Shown here: in pieces, positions 8,545 to 18,500 of the stretch | Layout: every line of letters begins with the position of its first letter | How positions within the stretch are numbered: the first letter of the stretch is position 1 | From: an uncultured Shimia sp. | GTDB lineage: Bacteria; Pseudomonadota; Alphaproteobacteria; Rhodobacterales; Rhodobacteraceae | Assembly (NCBI RefSeq): GCF_947493595.1 | Contig: NZ_CANLRL010000002.1 | Coordinates: forward strand, 310,001 to 374,000 | DNA: 64,000 nt | Direction of reading: 5' to 3' | Program-made: the position numbers and the translations under genes | The notes under the pieces: model-generated | What the model was told of the DNA's origin: nothing | Databases searched by the model: none | What the model saw: the letters and a program-made list of their open reading frames with translations, nothing else

Positions 8545-9297
8545 GTGACCGATCCAATCTCTTTGTTTCTTTTGCTTGTCAGCCCAGCGGTTGGATCTTT
8601 TCTTGGCGTGCTGATTGATCGATTGCCGCGCGGCGAAAACGTGGTGTCCCGTCGCTCTTTCTGCCGCTCTTGCGGGGCGCAGCTGCAGCCCTTTGATCTC
8701 GTGCCTATTCTAAGCTTTGTCTGGGCAAAGGGACGGTGTCGTCACTGTAGCAGCAGCCTTTCCCCATGGTTGCTCTATTTGGAAATCGCAGCAATTGCGG
8801 CGGCAGGGTTTGCGATCATAACCAGCGACTCCACACCCACCATGCTATTCACGGCAGCTTTTCTCTGGCTCCTTCTCGGCTTGGCGGTATCGGACCTGCT
8901 TTGGATGCGATTGCCAAATGTCCTAACTGGGCTTCTGTTTGGCCTTGCTTTGGCGTGGTCAATGGCTGTGGGCGGGGCCGGCATTGAGGTGGCATTGCTG
9001 GGTGCTGGCCTGGGCGCCGGTGGCTTCTTGGCGCTGCGCATCAGCTATCGCGCGTTGCGGGGAGCTGAAGGGCTGGGTTTGGGTGACGTTAAGCTTATGG
9101 CAGGCTTGGGAGCTGTTGCTGGACCATTTGATTTGCCAGCTCTGGTGCTTGGTGGTGCTACGATAGGGATCCTGTTTGGTTTGGTCCGGCATTGGCGAAG
9201 TGAAAATCTGGGCAGACAGGCAATTCCTTTTGGCACTGCGCTGTGCCTCTCAGCGGCACTGATGTGGCTGAGCCGTGTTACGGGATTGCTGAATTAG
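8545..9297 (+). CDS. gspO: Prepilin leader peptidase / N-methyltransferase GspO
   Basis: Bifunctional polytopic aspartyl protease that cleaves and N-methylates the pseudopilins GspG-K. N-terminal GSFLGVLIDRLPRGE, then two CxxC pairs (CRSCG and CRHCS) of the zinc-binding cytoplasmic domain, and the two catalytic Asp motifs: SDLLWMRLPN and GLGLGDVKLMA (GxGD). About seven membrane segments. The GTG at 8545 gives 250 residues with the normal short N-terminus. ATG 8422, GTG 8470 or TTG 8413 would add up to 44 residues not expected in the family. None has a strong ribosome-binding site, so the start is uncertain. Likely transcribed from the gspG-gspO divergent region. Confidence 0.9.
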   Translation: MTDPISLFLLLVSPAVGSFLGVLIDRLPRGENVVSRRSFCRSCGAQLQPFDLVPILSFVWAKGRCRHCSSSLSPWLLYLEIAAIAAAGFAIITSDSTPTMLFTAAFLWLLLGLAVSDLLWMRLPNVLTGLLFGLALAWSMAVGGAGIEVALLGAGLGAGGFLALRISYRALRGAEGLGLGDVKLMAGLGAVAGPFDLPALVLGGATIGILFGLVRHWRSENLGRQAIPFGTALCLSAALMWLSRVTGLLN

Positions 9298-9375
9298 TGC
9301 CACGTAGCTAGGGTACAGCCGGCGTATAGGACGCGACGAGCCATTGGCCGCAAAGACACAAATCTGGATGACCCT

Positions 9376-10977
9376 ATGCAATTTCCGCTCCGCGTTTTTC
9401 CCTCGTTCTTGTTTGGTCTGGCGCTGATGACGCCCGCAGCAATGTCTCAACAGGCACCGACTTTTAAGCCGATTACCAGCGAAACCGAGGCGCCAGCAGC
9501 GGAGCAAACTTCTCCACGCTCCTCAATGGCGGAAATCGAGACGGCATGGGCGGAAAAAAACTATGTCTTTGTGCGCGAAGGCCTGCGCCAGCATGTCGAA
9601 GACACCGACCAGCCCTTGGTCCAATTCCGCTATGGTCGGGTTCTTCTGGAAGCGCTGGGCGGACCGCGAGACTTGGAGGGTGCCGTTTTTTGGTTGGAAA
9701 AGTCAGCGGCTCACAAGTTTGTAGCTGCTGAAAACTTGTTGGCGCGTCTGTATCTTTCGGCGCCACAAGATGGTGACCTTTATCAGCCCGAACGCGCGAT
9801 TAAGCTGTTTTCCAGTGCGGCGGCGCGTGGGGTGGCGGAATCCCAATATTATTTGGGCCTCGTTTACCGAGACGGCCTCTCGATTGAGGCAAATTTGGAG
9901 ACCGCTTTCAATTGGCTTCTAGCCGCAGCCGAGCAGGATCATCAAGACGCACAACTTGCGGTCAGTCGCGCGTATTCACGTGGCGAGGGTGTTACAAAAG
10001 ACACGAACATGGCTGTGCACTGGCTGACGCTCGCCGCAGAGAATGGCCACACCTCCGCACAGTTCAACCTGGCACGCGCCTATGACGAAGGGCGTGGTGT
10101 GTCGTTGGATCGGGGCCAGTCATTGGTGTGGCTACAACGAGCTGCGGAGGCTGGGCATGTCCAGTCGCAACGCGTGCTTGGACGCCGCTATCTGATAGCA
10201 GATGATGTCGCCGCGAACCCCTCTGCGGCAATGACGTGGCTTTCAACGGCTGCCAAGCGTGGCGACGCGGAGGCCATGACCCTTCTCGGAGATGCTTTTG
10301 GCGGAGGCTATGGCATTGCCAAGGATTCCGAAAACGCCTGGGCTTGGTACAATCAAGCTTCAAACAGGGAGTATGGTCGCGCCACCGCTGCGATTGCGGG
10401 GATGCTTGCAAGCGGGGATGGTCGGCCAGTCGACCTGGAAGCTGCTTTGAACACGTATCGCACCGCGCTGGATCAGGGGTATACCCCGGCCCGAATTGCG
10501 TTGGGGCAGTTGGCAGGGGATGGCAAGCTTGACGGCCTGGTGGCTCCACACACAGTTGTGCCTTGGGCGTTTGACGCCGCCGCTGAGGGAGACACTGCCG
10601 CGCGAGATTGGTTGAAGCAACAGGCGGACGTTGGCATTCGCCCGGCGCAAACGGCATGGGCCATTTGGCTGACGGAGCAAGGCAACACGCCGGAAGACGC
10701 GGTACCTTTTTTTGAACTGGCGGCACAGGCTGGGGATGTTGAGGCGCAATTTCGTCTGGGCCAAATGCTGACACGTGGGGACGGAGGGGCGCAAAACTAT
10801 GTGCAGGCCCACGCTTGGCTCAATATTGCCGCCACTGGAGGTCATTCAAAGGCAGCTGAAGTGCGGAGCACAGTCACGGATTTGATGACCGCAGAAGAAA
10901 TCGCTCAGGCCCAAACCATTGCTCGCCGGTTTTTTGAGGACGCGGCCAATCAATTGCCCAAAGGGGTGTCCCAATGA
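9376..10977 (+). CDS. Secreted Sel1-repeat (TPR-like) protein 1
   Basis: A 533-residue protein with an N-terminal signal peptide (hydrophobic to about residue 20, cleavage probably near AAMSQQ) and roughly ten Sel1-like repeats of 36-38 residues. Examples of the repeat signature are YYLGLVYRDGLSIEANLETA, SRAYSRGEGVTKDTNMAVHW and NLARAYDEGRGVSLDRGQSL. Sel1 repeats form superhelical protein-binding scaffolds, often periplasmic and tied to envelope assembly or exopolysaccharide export. It overlaps the next gene by 4 bp. Position directly after gspO suggests, but does not prove, a link to secretion or to the downstream surface proteins. Confidence 0.87.
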   Translation: MQFPLRVFPSFLFGLALMTPAAMSQQAPTFKPITSETEAPAAEQTSPRSSMAEIETAWAEKNYVFVREGLRQHVEDTDQPLVQFRYGRVLLEALGGPRDLEGAVFWLEKSAAHKFVAAENLLARLYLSAPQDGDLYQPERAIKLFSSAAARGVAESQYYLGLVYRDGLSIEANLETAFNWLLAAAEQDHQDAQLAVSRAYSRGEGVTKDTNMAVHWLTLAAENGHTSAQFNLARAYDEGRGVSLDRGQSLVWLQRAAEAGHVQSQRVLGRRYLIADDVAANPSAAMTWLSTAAKRGDAEAMTLLGDAFGGGYGIAKDSENAWAWYNQASNREYGRATAAIAGMLASGDGRPVDLEAALNTYRTALDQGYTPARIALGQLAGDGKLDGLVAPHTVVPWAFDAAAEGDTAARDWLKQQADVGIRPAQTAWAIWLTEQGNTPEDAVPFFELAAQAGDVEAQFRLGQMLTRGDGGAQNYVQAHAWLNIAATGGHSKAAEVRSTVTDLMTAEEIAQAQTIARRFFEDAANQLPKGVSQ

Positions 10978-12164
10978 GATGGCACGGTGCTCTCATCACG
11001 CTCTTGCTGTTCTGTGGCACTGCGGCGGTGGGCACTCTGGCGATCGCGCAAACAGGCGAAGGTGTGGCACCGGAAGTCTCAGATACAGGTCAGGAGTATA
11101 CACCGCAGGAGATGTATGACCTCGGTATGCAATTTCATTCTGGAGAAGGCGTTCTACAAAATTTTGCATCCGCTGGAGAATGGTTTGGACGCGCCGCACA
11201 ACAGGGCCATGTCGCGGCTCAAAACCGATGGGGCCAATACCTCTTCACTGGCTATGGTGGCACGGCAGACCCGGCAACGGGTCTACTTTGGCTGAAAGCG
11301 GCCGCTCAGGCTGGCGACCCGGATCACGTGTTTGACTATGCAAGCGCCTTGGAAACCGCACCAGAGGCACTGGGGGATATGAGTCAAGCGGCTCAGATGT
11401 ATGCCCGTGCCGCCGAAAAGGGCCATTTGGAGGCCATGGTGAGCCTTGGTGTTTTGTTTCAAAACGGAACTGGCGTGCCCAAGGATCTCGCTCGCGCCAA
11501 ACAGTTTTATGAACTTGCCGTTTCCGAAAATCATCCGCGTGCGCAAAACAATCTCGGGTTGCTGTATGTGCGCGGCGAAGGCGTGACGCAAGACTATGTG
11601 AGGGCAGCGGAATTGTTTGCAGCAGCAAGTGAGCAGGGGCTGAAAGTGGCCAAGACAAACTTGGGCGTTATGTACGAAAATGGATTTGGAGTGCCGCTTG
11701 ATGAGGCCAGAGCGGCGGAGCTCTATCGCGAAGGGGCTGGCCAAACCGGTTCCACTGCGTCCTCTGGATCTGCGGATCCTTTTTACGATCCGCGTTTGAG
11801 CCAACCCGATACCAGTGAAGCAGGGTTAAAGCTGCTTCAGGAGAGCTCCAATCTTGGGGATCCAATTTCGCAATTTCAGCTCGGGTGGTTGCTTCTGATA
11901 CAATCCGACCGGACGCCAGCCGCACAAATCCAAGCCGCCACACACATGAGGTCGGCTGCCGAGGCTGGTTTGGCCCCTGCAATGATCAATCTTGCAGGGC
12001 TATACGCACGTGGCGAAGGGGTGCCGCAAGATTATGTTCTCGCGCAAATGTGGATGATCCGAGCGGTTAGATTTGGTCATACTGGCGATCCCGGTCTCGC
12101 GGAGTTTTTGGCGTCCCATATGACCGTTGAGCAAGTCAGCGAGGCCCAGAAGCGCGCCCAATAG
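10974..12164 (+). CDS. Secreted Sel1-repeat (TPR-like) protein 2
   Basis: A 396-residue protein with a signal peptide (cleavage probably after LAIAQ, about residue 26) and about seven Sel1 repeats, such as SLGVLFQNGTGVPKDLARAK, NLGLLYVRGEGVTQDYVRAA and NLAGLYARGEGVPQDYVLAQ. Start ATG overlaps the previous Sel1 gene (ATGA), so the two are a coupled pair, probably partners in one periplasmic complex. A Ser/Thr/Gly-rich break near residues 255-280 interrupts the repeats. Downstream, 12165-12360 contains no gene and no clear promoter. Confidence 0.87.
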   Translation: MRWHGALITLLLFCGTAAVGTLAIAQTGEGVAPEVSDTGQEYTPQEMYDLGMQFHSGEGVLQNFASAGEWFGRAAQQGHVAAQNRWGQYLFTGYGGTADPATGLLWLKAAAQAGDPDHVFDYASALETAPEALGDMSQAAQMYARAAEKGHLEAMVSLGVLFQNGTGVPKDLARAKQFYELAVSENHPRAQNNLGLLYVRGEGVTQDYVRAAELFAAASEQGLKVAKTNLGVMYENGFGVPLDEARAAELYREGAGQTGSTASSGSADPFYDPRLSQPDTSEAGLKLLQESSNLGDPISQFQLGWLLLIQSDRTPAAQIQAATHMRSAAEAGLAPAMINLAGLYARGEGVPQDYVLAQMWMIRAVRFGHTGDPGLAEFLASHMTVEQVSEAQKRAQ

Positions 12165-12360
12165 CCCATGGCCTGTTGCGAGATCGCAATACTGCGCTGT
12201 TAAGAAAATCTGGTTTCCCATCTTTTTTGCCGTTTCAGTGGGTCAAAAGTCTGGAATTCCATAAAAACGTTCCATTTTTTTTAAACTTGCGTTAAGCTAT
12301 TCGGATGGCAGGGTTAGGAGCCTTGCCTTTCTCCTCATGACCGATAGCATTGGTGTTTTA

Positions 12361-12771
12361 ATGCGACGATTTCTTACTGGCGCAGCATTTTTTTGTTTTT
12401 CTCTTCAGGTTGCCGTAGCGGCAACCCCTGAACCTGTACAACTACATAACTCAAATGCGGTGTGGTTCGAAAACTGGATTGGGCTGAGCAATGCAACGTT
12501 GTCGGTGATGGCGCCCAACGGAGAAACAATCGAGGTGTTTGCAGCCTCGGGTACACCTGTGTTCCAATTATCTGGCCGCGACATTCAAGACGGTTACTAC
12601 CGGTACGAGTTACGCGCTGCGACTGAGGAACAGAAGAAAATTGTCAACGCTACGAACCAGGGTCGTGGCGATGCACAGCGAGACTCTGTTGCTGTGCCCT
12701 ATTACTCCACCGGCACTTTTTTGGTGGAGCGCGGGGTCATTGTGACCCCTGAAGACATCAAGGAGGAGTGA
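12361..12771 (+). CDS. Small secreted protein of unknown function
   Basis: About 136 residues from the ATG at 12361 (an in-frame ATG at 12337 would add eight). A clear signal peptide (RRFLTGAAFFCFSLQVAVAA, cleavage near AVA/ATP) is followed by a compact beta-rich domain: FENWIGLSNATLSVMAPNGE, FQLSGRDIQDGYYRYELRAA. The C-terminus is acidic. I do not recognise a family; the fold looks like a small beta-sandwich or bacterial-Ig-like accessory domain. It precedes the fibre-like gene by 46 bp in the same direction and is probably co-transcribed, which suggests a partner or carrier for that protein. No membrane segment beyond the signal. Confidence 0.65.
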   Translation: MRRFLTGAAFFCFSLQVAVAATPEPVQLHNSNAVWFENWIGLSNATLSVMAPNGETIEVFAASGTPVFQLSGRDIQDGYYRYELRAATEEQKKIVNATNQGRGDAQRDSVAVPYYSTGTFLVERGVIVTPEDIKEE

Positions 12772-12817
12772 CCGGCGGGTTTCAAACCGGTTGGTCCTAG
12801 CGAACAGGATTCTAGCT

Positions 12818-13960
12818 ATGAAACAAACACCAACATTACTCGCAAGCGTTGCTGCCTTTGCTATTACCGGCGCGGCGCATGCACAGCAGGTATTTGCGAC
12901 CGATCTGATCGTGCAAGGCAGCGCCTGTGTCGGTATTGACTGTGTCAGCTCTGAAAGCTTTGGCTTCGACACAATTCGTATGAAGGAAAACAATACCCGG
13001 CTGAAGTTCGATGATACATCCACAAGCGGGAGCTTTCCAAACAACGATTGGCAGTTGACCGCCAATGACAGCTCCAACGGTGGCGCCAACAAGTTCTCGA
13101 TTGACGACGTCACCAATGGACGAGTTCCATTTACTGTTGAGGCAAATACACCAACCAACGCGCTCTTTGTTGAAGACACCGGGCATGTGGGCTTTGGCAC
13201 CAACAACCCTGTCGTGAACTTGCATGCGGTGGAAGGCAACACGCCAACCCTGCGCCTTGAGCAAGATGGCTCTTCTGGCTTCACGCCTTACACTTGGGAT
13301 ATGGCTGGCAACGAGACCAACTTCTTCATTCGGGATGTAAACGGTGGCAGCGCCCTGTCTTTCCGGATTTTCCCAGGTAATGAAAACGATGATGGCCTGG
13401 TAATCCGCAACGGCCGCGTGGGTGTGCAAACCGATAACCCAAGTCACACTTTGCACGTCCGAAAAACAGACGGGACTGCAAAGCTTATGGTCGAAGACAC
13501 TGGTGGCGCGGGAGCTAATATTAACATGCTCCAACTGATTAGTGCTGGCGGTAATTCTATCGTAATGGAAAATTCTACTGACAGTCACAAATGGCGTCTG
13601 TTTCAGCACCTAAATAACACCTTTAAGATCTCCAGTAACGGCGGATCAGCTGCAGATGAGTTTGTGCTGGACAGTAATGGAAACCTAACGTTGGCTGGAA
13701 CAATAACCACAACCGGAACGACATGCGGTGGTGGATGTGATTTGGTGTTTACCGATGAATATGAAATTCTGCCAATAGAACAGCGTGCCGCTTTGATGTG
13801 GGAGAACGGTTACCTGCCCAATGTTGGGCCAACGATCGAAAATGAAGCCTTTGATCTTACAGATAAATTGGGCCGCATGCTTAACGAGTTAGAGCATGCC
13901 CACATCTACATCGAGCAACTCCATAAGCGTCTGGAAGTCCTCGAAGCAGAGCGTGGCTGA
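12818..13960 (+). CDS. Secreted fibre-like surface protein with C-terminal coiled coil
   Basis: A 380-residue exported protein. ATG 12818 is chosen because AGGA sits 8 nt upstream and it directly begins a signal peptide (cleavage near GAAHA/QQ). The body has repeated short beta motifs rich in Asn/Gly/Thr with the recurring phrase type VGFGTNNPVVNLHAVEG and VGVQTDNPSHTLHVRKTDG, which is typical of phage-tail-fibre-like or trimeric adhesin stalks. The C-terminus has DEYEILPIEQRAALMWENGY followed by a coiled coil (LTDKLGRMLNELEHAHIYIE), the arrangement seen at the ends of fibre proteins that trimerise. It may be a substrate of the adjacent T2SS. A strong terminator follows. Confidence 0.75.
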   Translation: MKQTPTLLASVAAFAITGAAHAQQVFATDLIVQGSACVGIDCVSSESFGFDTIRMKENNTRLKFDDTSTSGSFPNNDWQLTANDSSNGGANKFSIDDVTNGRVPFTVEANTPTNALFVEDTGHVGFGTNNPVVNLHAVEGNTPTLRLEQDGSSGFTPYTWDMAGNETNFFIRDVNGGSALSFRIFPGNENDDGLVIRNGRVGVQTDNPSHTLHVRKTDGTAKLMVEDTGGAGANINMLQLISAGGNSIVMENSTDSHKWRLFQHLNNTFKISSNGGSAADEFVLDSNGNLTLAGTITTTGTTCGGGCDLVFTDEYEILPIEQRAALMWENGYLPNVGPTIENEAFDLTDKLGRMLNELEHAHIYIEQLHKRLEVLEAERG

Positions 13961-13981
13961 AGCAAAGACTTGAGGAAAATG

Positions 13982-14009
13982 AGGCCCCAGAATTCTGGGG
14001 CCTTTTTTT
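13982..14009 (+). terminator. Intrinsic terminator after the fibre-like gene
   Basis: A perfect 22-nt inverted repeat (13982-14003, AGGCCCCAGAA with its complement, containing an EcoRI-type GAATTC centre) runs directly into a seven-T tract (14003-14009). It lies 21 bp after the fibre gene stop and 28 bp before the next start, so it separates the secreted-protein operon from the polysaccharide region. Confidence 0.92.
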
Positions 14010-14037
14010 GGGTTCAGAATCCGGAGAAATCTTAACT

Positions 14038-14763
14038 ATGAAGGTGTCGTTAGTTTCCTTTGCCGATGGTGAATATTCCAAGAGGGGCCCTGTGATGCAA
14101 AGACAGGCCGAGGAGTTTGGCCGTTTCTCAAGTGTCGAAGTGCATAATGGCCAAACACTTCCCAAGTGGTTTATTGATGAACATCATCGGGCTATGGTTG
14201 GAGTCAAGAAGTACGGGTTTTGCATTTGGAAACCCCGCATTCTTTTAGATCTTCTGGATCGGTTAGAGTTTGGTGACTGCGCGATTTATATTGATGCAGG
14301 GTTCACATTAAATCCAAATGCACAGTCACGTTTCGACGAGTACCTTCAAATTGTGCACGACAGCCCAAGTGGACTGCTAGCATTTCAGAATGTGTTTGTA
14401 GAGGCGCATTGGTGCAAAGCCGATGTGGCCAGTCGGTTGGGGCTTCAAGCGGATTCGAGACATTTGCTCACGGCTCAAATGGGGAGTGGGCTAATTTTTG
14501 TTAAGAAGACACGCGAAAATATTGATATGATACGCCTTTGGTCAGAGGTCGCTGTGGAGAGTAACTATCGGTTCTCTGATGACACGCCCTCAGAAACACA
14601 GAATCATCCCAGATTTCAGGAGCATCGTACTCAAAGTATTTACAGCCTGCTTTGTAAAATACGTGGTGTTGAGACAACACACTACGAAGTTCAAGCTTAT
14701 GCAGGTGCGTTTGATCGATCTCGCGAAAAAGTGCCTTTTTGGGCAACCCGGTCACGTAGCTAA
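14038..14763 (+). CDS. Putative glycosyltransferase with GYG..WKP motif
   Basis: A 241-residue soluble protein. The start ATG 14038 has GGAGAAA about 9 nt upstream. The motif KKYGFCIWKPRILLDLL followed by GDCAIYIDAGFTLN matches a family of GT-A-like enzymes found in capsule and LPS loci, in which a Trp-Lys-Pro phrase precedes an Asp motif (here YIDAG). The later segment (MGSGLIFVKKTREN, then the SDD region) fits a nucleotide-sugar-binding fold. Substrate cannot be told. Its stop overlaps the convergent sulfotransferase stop by 4 bp. Function as a glycosyltransferase is inferred from motif and context. Confidence 0.6.
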   Translation: MKVSLVSFADGEYSKRGPVMQRQAEEFGRFSSVEVHNGQTLPKWFIDEHHRAMVGVKKYGFCIWKPRILLDLLDRLEFGDCAIYIDAGFTLNPNAQSRFDEYLQIVHDSPSGLLAFQNVFVEAHWCKADVASRLGLQADSRHLLTAQMGSGLIFVKKTRENIDMIRLWSEVAVESNYRFSDDTPSETQNHPRFQEHRTQSIYSLLCKIRGVETTHYEVQAYAGAFDRSREKVPFWATRSRS

Positions 14764-15392
14764 TTAAAAAGATCGTACTCGAGAACCTGTAAGTCGTTCC
14801 GCAAAAATGGTTCGGTAGCGGTCCTTAAGGTTCGACTTTTTTTAATACGCGACAATTGGTCATGCGACGCGAGACTCCGATTGAGCTGCGGCAACTCTGC
14901 CACAACACCGTTTGCGCCGATTTTCGTTACAAACGACGCAAAGTCGCGTTTGGCGCACTCATGACGGATATAGAAAACATCGGCCGGAATACTTCCAGAA
15001 ATCTCTAAAAACCAGGTCATTGGCTTTAGATCGCGCGCTAAAGCAAGAAAACTCTCTTCGTCAAAAGTGGGTGTTTGCCAATCTCCGCTGGTTTCGCTGT
15101 CTTGCCATCTGTGAGGTGAAAAATAATAGGAAACTAACCTTTCAAATGGGTGTCGAACCGACGTCGCTACCAAGAACTGGTCCAATCGACCTGAGAGTAG
15201 CTCTGAGTACTGCTGAAGCGTTGCGTGTTTTGAGGGGGTAACTTTTCCTACTATCCCGAACCGCTCTTGTCCTCTAAATCCTTTGGCTACGAGTTTCTTG
15301 TCGTCGCTGATGGGCAACAGTGCGGTTTGAATAGAGTTGCCGGCCGTTTTGGGTATATGGACGTAAATGAACTGGAAAGAAGAAGATATCAT
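14760..15392 (-). CDS. Sulfotransferase family 2-type enzyme
   Basis: Transfers sulfate from PAPS, probably to a sugar hydroxyl. The 210-residue protein has the canonical 5'-phosphosulfate-binding P-loop at residues 11-19 (VHIPKTAGNS) and the 3'-phosphate-binding motif around residue 78 (SVRHPFERLVSYY). This layout is that of carbohydrate sulfotransferases of the Sulfotransfer_2 family (chondroitin/heparan 2-O type). The region shows no membrane segment. It is convergent with the glycosyltransferase gene (shared stop region CTAA). Confidence 0.85.
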   Translation of the reverse strand: MISSSFQFIYVHIPKTAGNSIQTALLPISDDKKLVAKGFRGQERFGIVGKVTPSKHATLQQYSELLSGRLDQFLVATSVRHPFERLVSYYFSPHRWQDSETSGDWQTPTFDEESFLALARDLKPMTWFLEISGSIPADVFYIRHECAKRDFASFVTKIGANGVVAELPQLNRSLASHDQLSRIKKSRTLRTATEPFLRNDLQVLEYDLFN

Positions 15393-15517
15393 TTACTTAC
15401 TCTGCCAATATGATGATCAACGGGAAGTTGGAAGTGGCCAACCGGCTTTTCCAAAAAAATGGCTGTGCTGAGACGTCAAGTTATATCGGACCACCAAGGA
15501 TGTGTAGGAAAATCTTG

Positions 15518-18500
15518 ATGCAAAAAATGGTCGTCGCCCCCTACGAAAAACGCTTCTTTCTAGCGGCTCTCATTGTCGCGGTGTTGGCTTATCTTTTCTG
15601 GACCGGATCTCGTTATCCTGCGCTGGATGAAAAGGCGATGATGTCAGGGGCTATCCAGCTGGAAGACCCTTTGGGCTTTGAGGCGCTCTTTCCGTTGACT
15701 GTCGACATGAGTACGCTCGAGCGGATTTTTTACACCACGATCAATTGGATCAACACCAACAAAAAGGGCATGACTTTTGGCGTCTTGTTTGCCGCTGCCT
15801 TCCTCACTGCCGCCAGCTACCTCAAACAGCGCAGCTTTCGCGGTGGTTTTGCCAATTCACTCCTTGGGTTGGCCATCGGCACCCCGCTTGGCGTTTGTGT
15901 GAACTGCGCCGCCCCGATTGCGCGTGGCATGTACTCCGCCGGCATGCGCGCGGAAACCACGCTGTCTGCCATGATTGCCTCCCCAACGCTAAACATTGTT
16001 GTCCTGACAATGCTGTTCTCGCTTCTGCCCTTCTACATGGCTGTCGCCAAGATCGCGCTCAGTCTGGTGGTGATCCTTGTGGCGGTGCCGCTGATTTGCC
16101 GCCTGTTGCCGCAAACCGAAATCGCGTCCGCAGACCTAAAAGAGGCCACGCCCTGGAGCGTGGATGAGTTGTCACAAGGTCAGCCCGCCTCCGACCCACT
16201 GGGCACCGCCATTCTGGCCGTCGCGCAGGGCTTCCTGAAAAACCTCTGGTACATCGTGAAAATGACAGTGCCGCTGATGTTGTTGGCTGGATTTCTTGGG
16301 GCGCTTGTTGCTGTGCTGTTACCGCAAGACCTGATCACGGGGCTGGCTTTTGGCGTTGCGGCCTTGATCGTCATTGTGATTGTGGGCTTGTTTCTCCCCG
16401 TCCCCATAGCCTTCGATGTGGTTGTCACAGGCGCTCTGTTGTCCGCCGGTCTCGCGCATGGCTATGTCATGGGGCTTCTCTTCACTCTGGGGATCTTCTC
16501 GGTCTACTCGTGCCTGATTGTTGTGCAATCCGTAGGCGTCCGCGCCGCTTGGATGTTGTCAGCAACCATCGCCGTGCTTGGTGTTCTGGCGGGCATGGGC
16601 GCTCAAGGCTATCACGAATGGCAAAGCCGCCGGGCTCTGGAGATGTTGCTTGAAAGTCGGGCACCAGACCAGGTGCAGCCGATGTGGGCTGCCGCCGCCT
16701 CGGAGGCCCCTTCAATCACCGTCACAAGCACACCATTGGCGCCAGCATCTCCAATGGCAGATCAGCCATTCACGCGCATGGAGGCGGACACGATTGGAAT
16801 CGACAAGCCGGTCGAATTCTCTTTTCGTGATATGTGGCCACCCTTCTGGGAAGGCCGCAGCCTGTCCAGTGCCGATTTTGACCGAGATGGCGATCTTGAT
16901 CTTGCAATCGCCTCTACTGAAGTGGGCTTGTATCTCTACACAAATGACGGCTCGGGTGTGTTTACCCCTGCCAGCGCCCCTTTGGGTGAACTGGTCTCCG
17001 CACCAGTTTTTAATGCTGTTTTCGCCGACATAGACAACGACGGCTGGCCGGACCTCTTCCTCACCACCTACCTGCAAGGCAACTACTGGTGGCGCAACGT
17101 TGAGGGCAGTTTTGGCACCGAGCCCCCCAAAGCCGTGCCCAACAACCCGCAGACTCCACTATCCCTTGCTGTGGCACTGGCGGATGTGGATGCTAATGGC
17201 ACTTTGGACGTGGCGCTGGGTAACTGGGCGGCAGGCTGGTACCGCCGCATTCCGGGCGAAGAGAGCCGCAACCGGCTGATCCTCAACACCGATGGGGCGC
17301 TCAGCGGCGAAACCTATGCCGACATGCCAGGTCTGCCCGGCGAAACCCTTTCCATCCTGTTCTCTGACTTTGACGACGACGGCGCCACCGACCTGATTGT
17401 TGGCAACGACTTTGACATCCCTGACTATTTCTATCGTGGCGATGGGACCGGCGGTTTTGCCATGCTGACTGAGCCACAGGGGCTGATTCCGCACACCACC
17501 ACCACTACAATGGCGATTAAAACTGCGGATTTGGCCAATGACGGCAGCACAGACATCTACATGGCCCAGATTGCCGGGCGCTCGTCTGGCGTATCTGACA
17601 CGCTCAAGATGCAGCCGCTGGAGCTCTACTGTGATGGCATCCAGAACGCGGAGGCCAAAGCCCGCTGTGTGAAGAACATGCAGATCAAATCCTGGTACAA
17701 GTCCGGCAACAATTTCGACCCGACTTATGCCAAAAACTGCCAAACGCTGACGGGCCGCGATCAAGTGGAATGCAAGGCGATGCTTGTGAAAGACCTAGCT
17801 ATTCAAAAACGCGACGCTTCGATTTGCGAATTGATCCGCGCCGACCAACCTATTCCGCGCGCCTATTGTGACTGGCATTTCCAACCGACCCGCACGCCTA
17901 GTGCTGACGAGATTGCTCTGACCCATCCGCAAATTTTGCGCTCCAACGTCTTGCTGGCCCGCAAAGGCGCGGGTTGGGAAGATCAGGCCGAGGCCCTTGG
18001 TCTCGACGTGGGCGGCTGGAGCTGGGACACCAAAGTCGCCGACTTTGATCTGGATGGTTGGCAGGATGTTTACATCGTGAACGGCACATGGGTGCCCAAC
18101 GAGGTGTCCCCGTCCAACCTCTTCTTCCACAACGAAGGTGACGGCTCCTTTGCCGAGGCCTCCGGTCCCTTTGGGTTGGAGGACTACCTCATGACGGCCA
18201 GCGCCACTCAGATGGATTTTGACAACGACGGCGATCTCGATTTGATAACCCACCCAGTCAACGGACCGCTGGTGGCGTTCCGCAATAACGCGCAGGGGGC
18301 TGCCTTGGTGTTCCGACTTGAAGACCACATTGGCAATCGGGATGGCATCGGCGCACGAGTGACTTTGATAGAAACCGGCGGCGGCAATCAGATGCGAGAA
18401 TTGCAGGTGGGCGGCGGCTTCATGAGTTTTGATGCGCCGCGTGCGCATTTTGGTCTCGGTTCAAAATCAGAAGTTTCGGGGGCATCTGTTACGTGGGCGG

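Noticed and set aside
1-9297. Type IV pilus system instead of type II secretion
   Set aside because: GspC, GspL, GspM and GspK-type proteins are present, and no PilM/N/O/P/T genes are seen.
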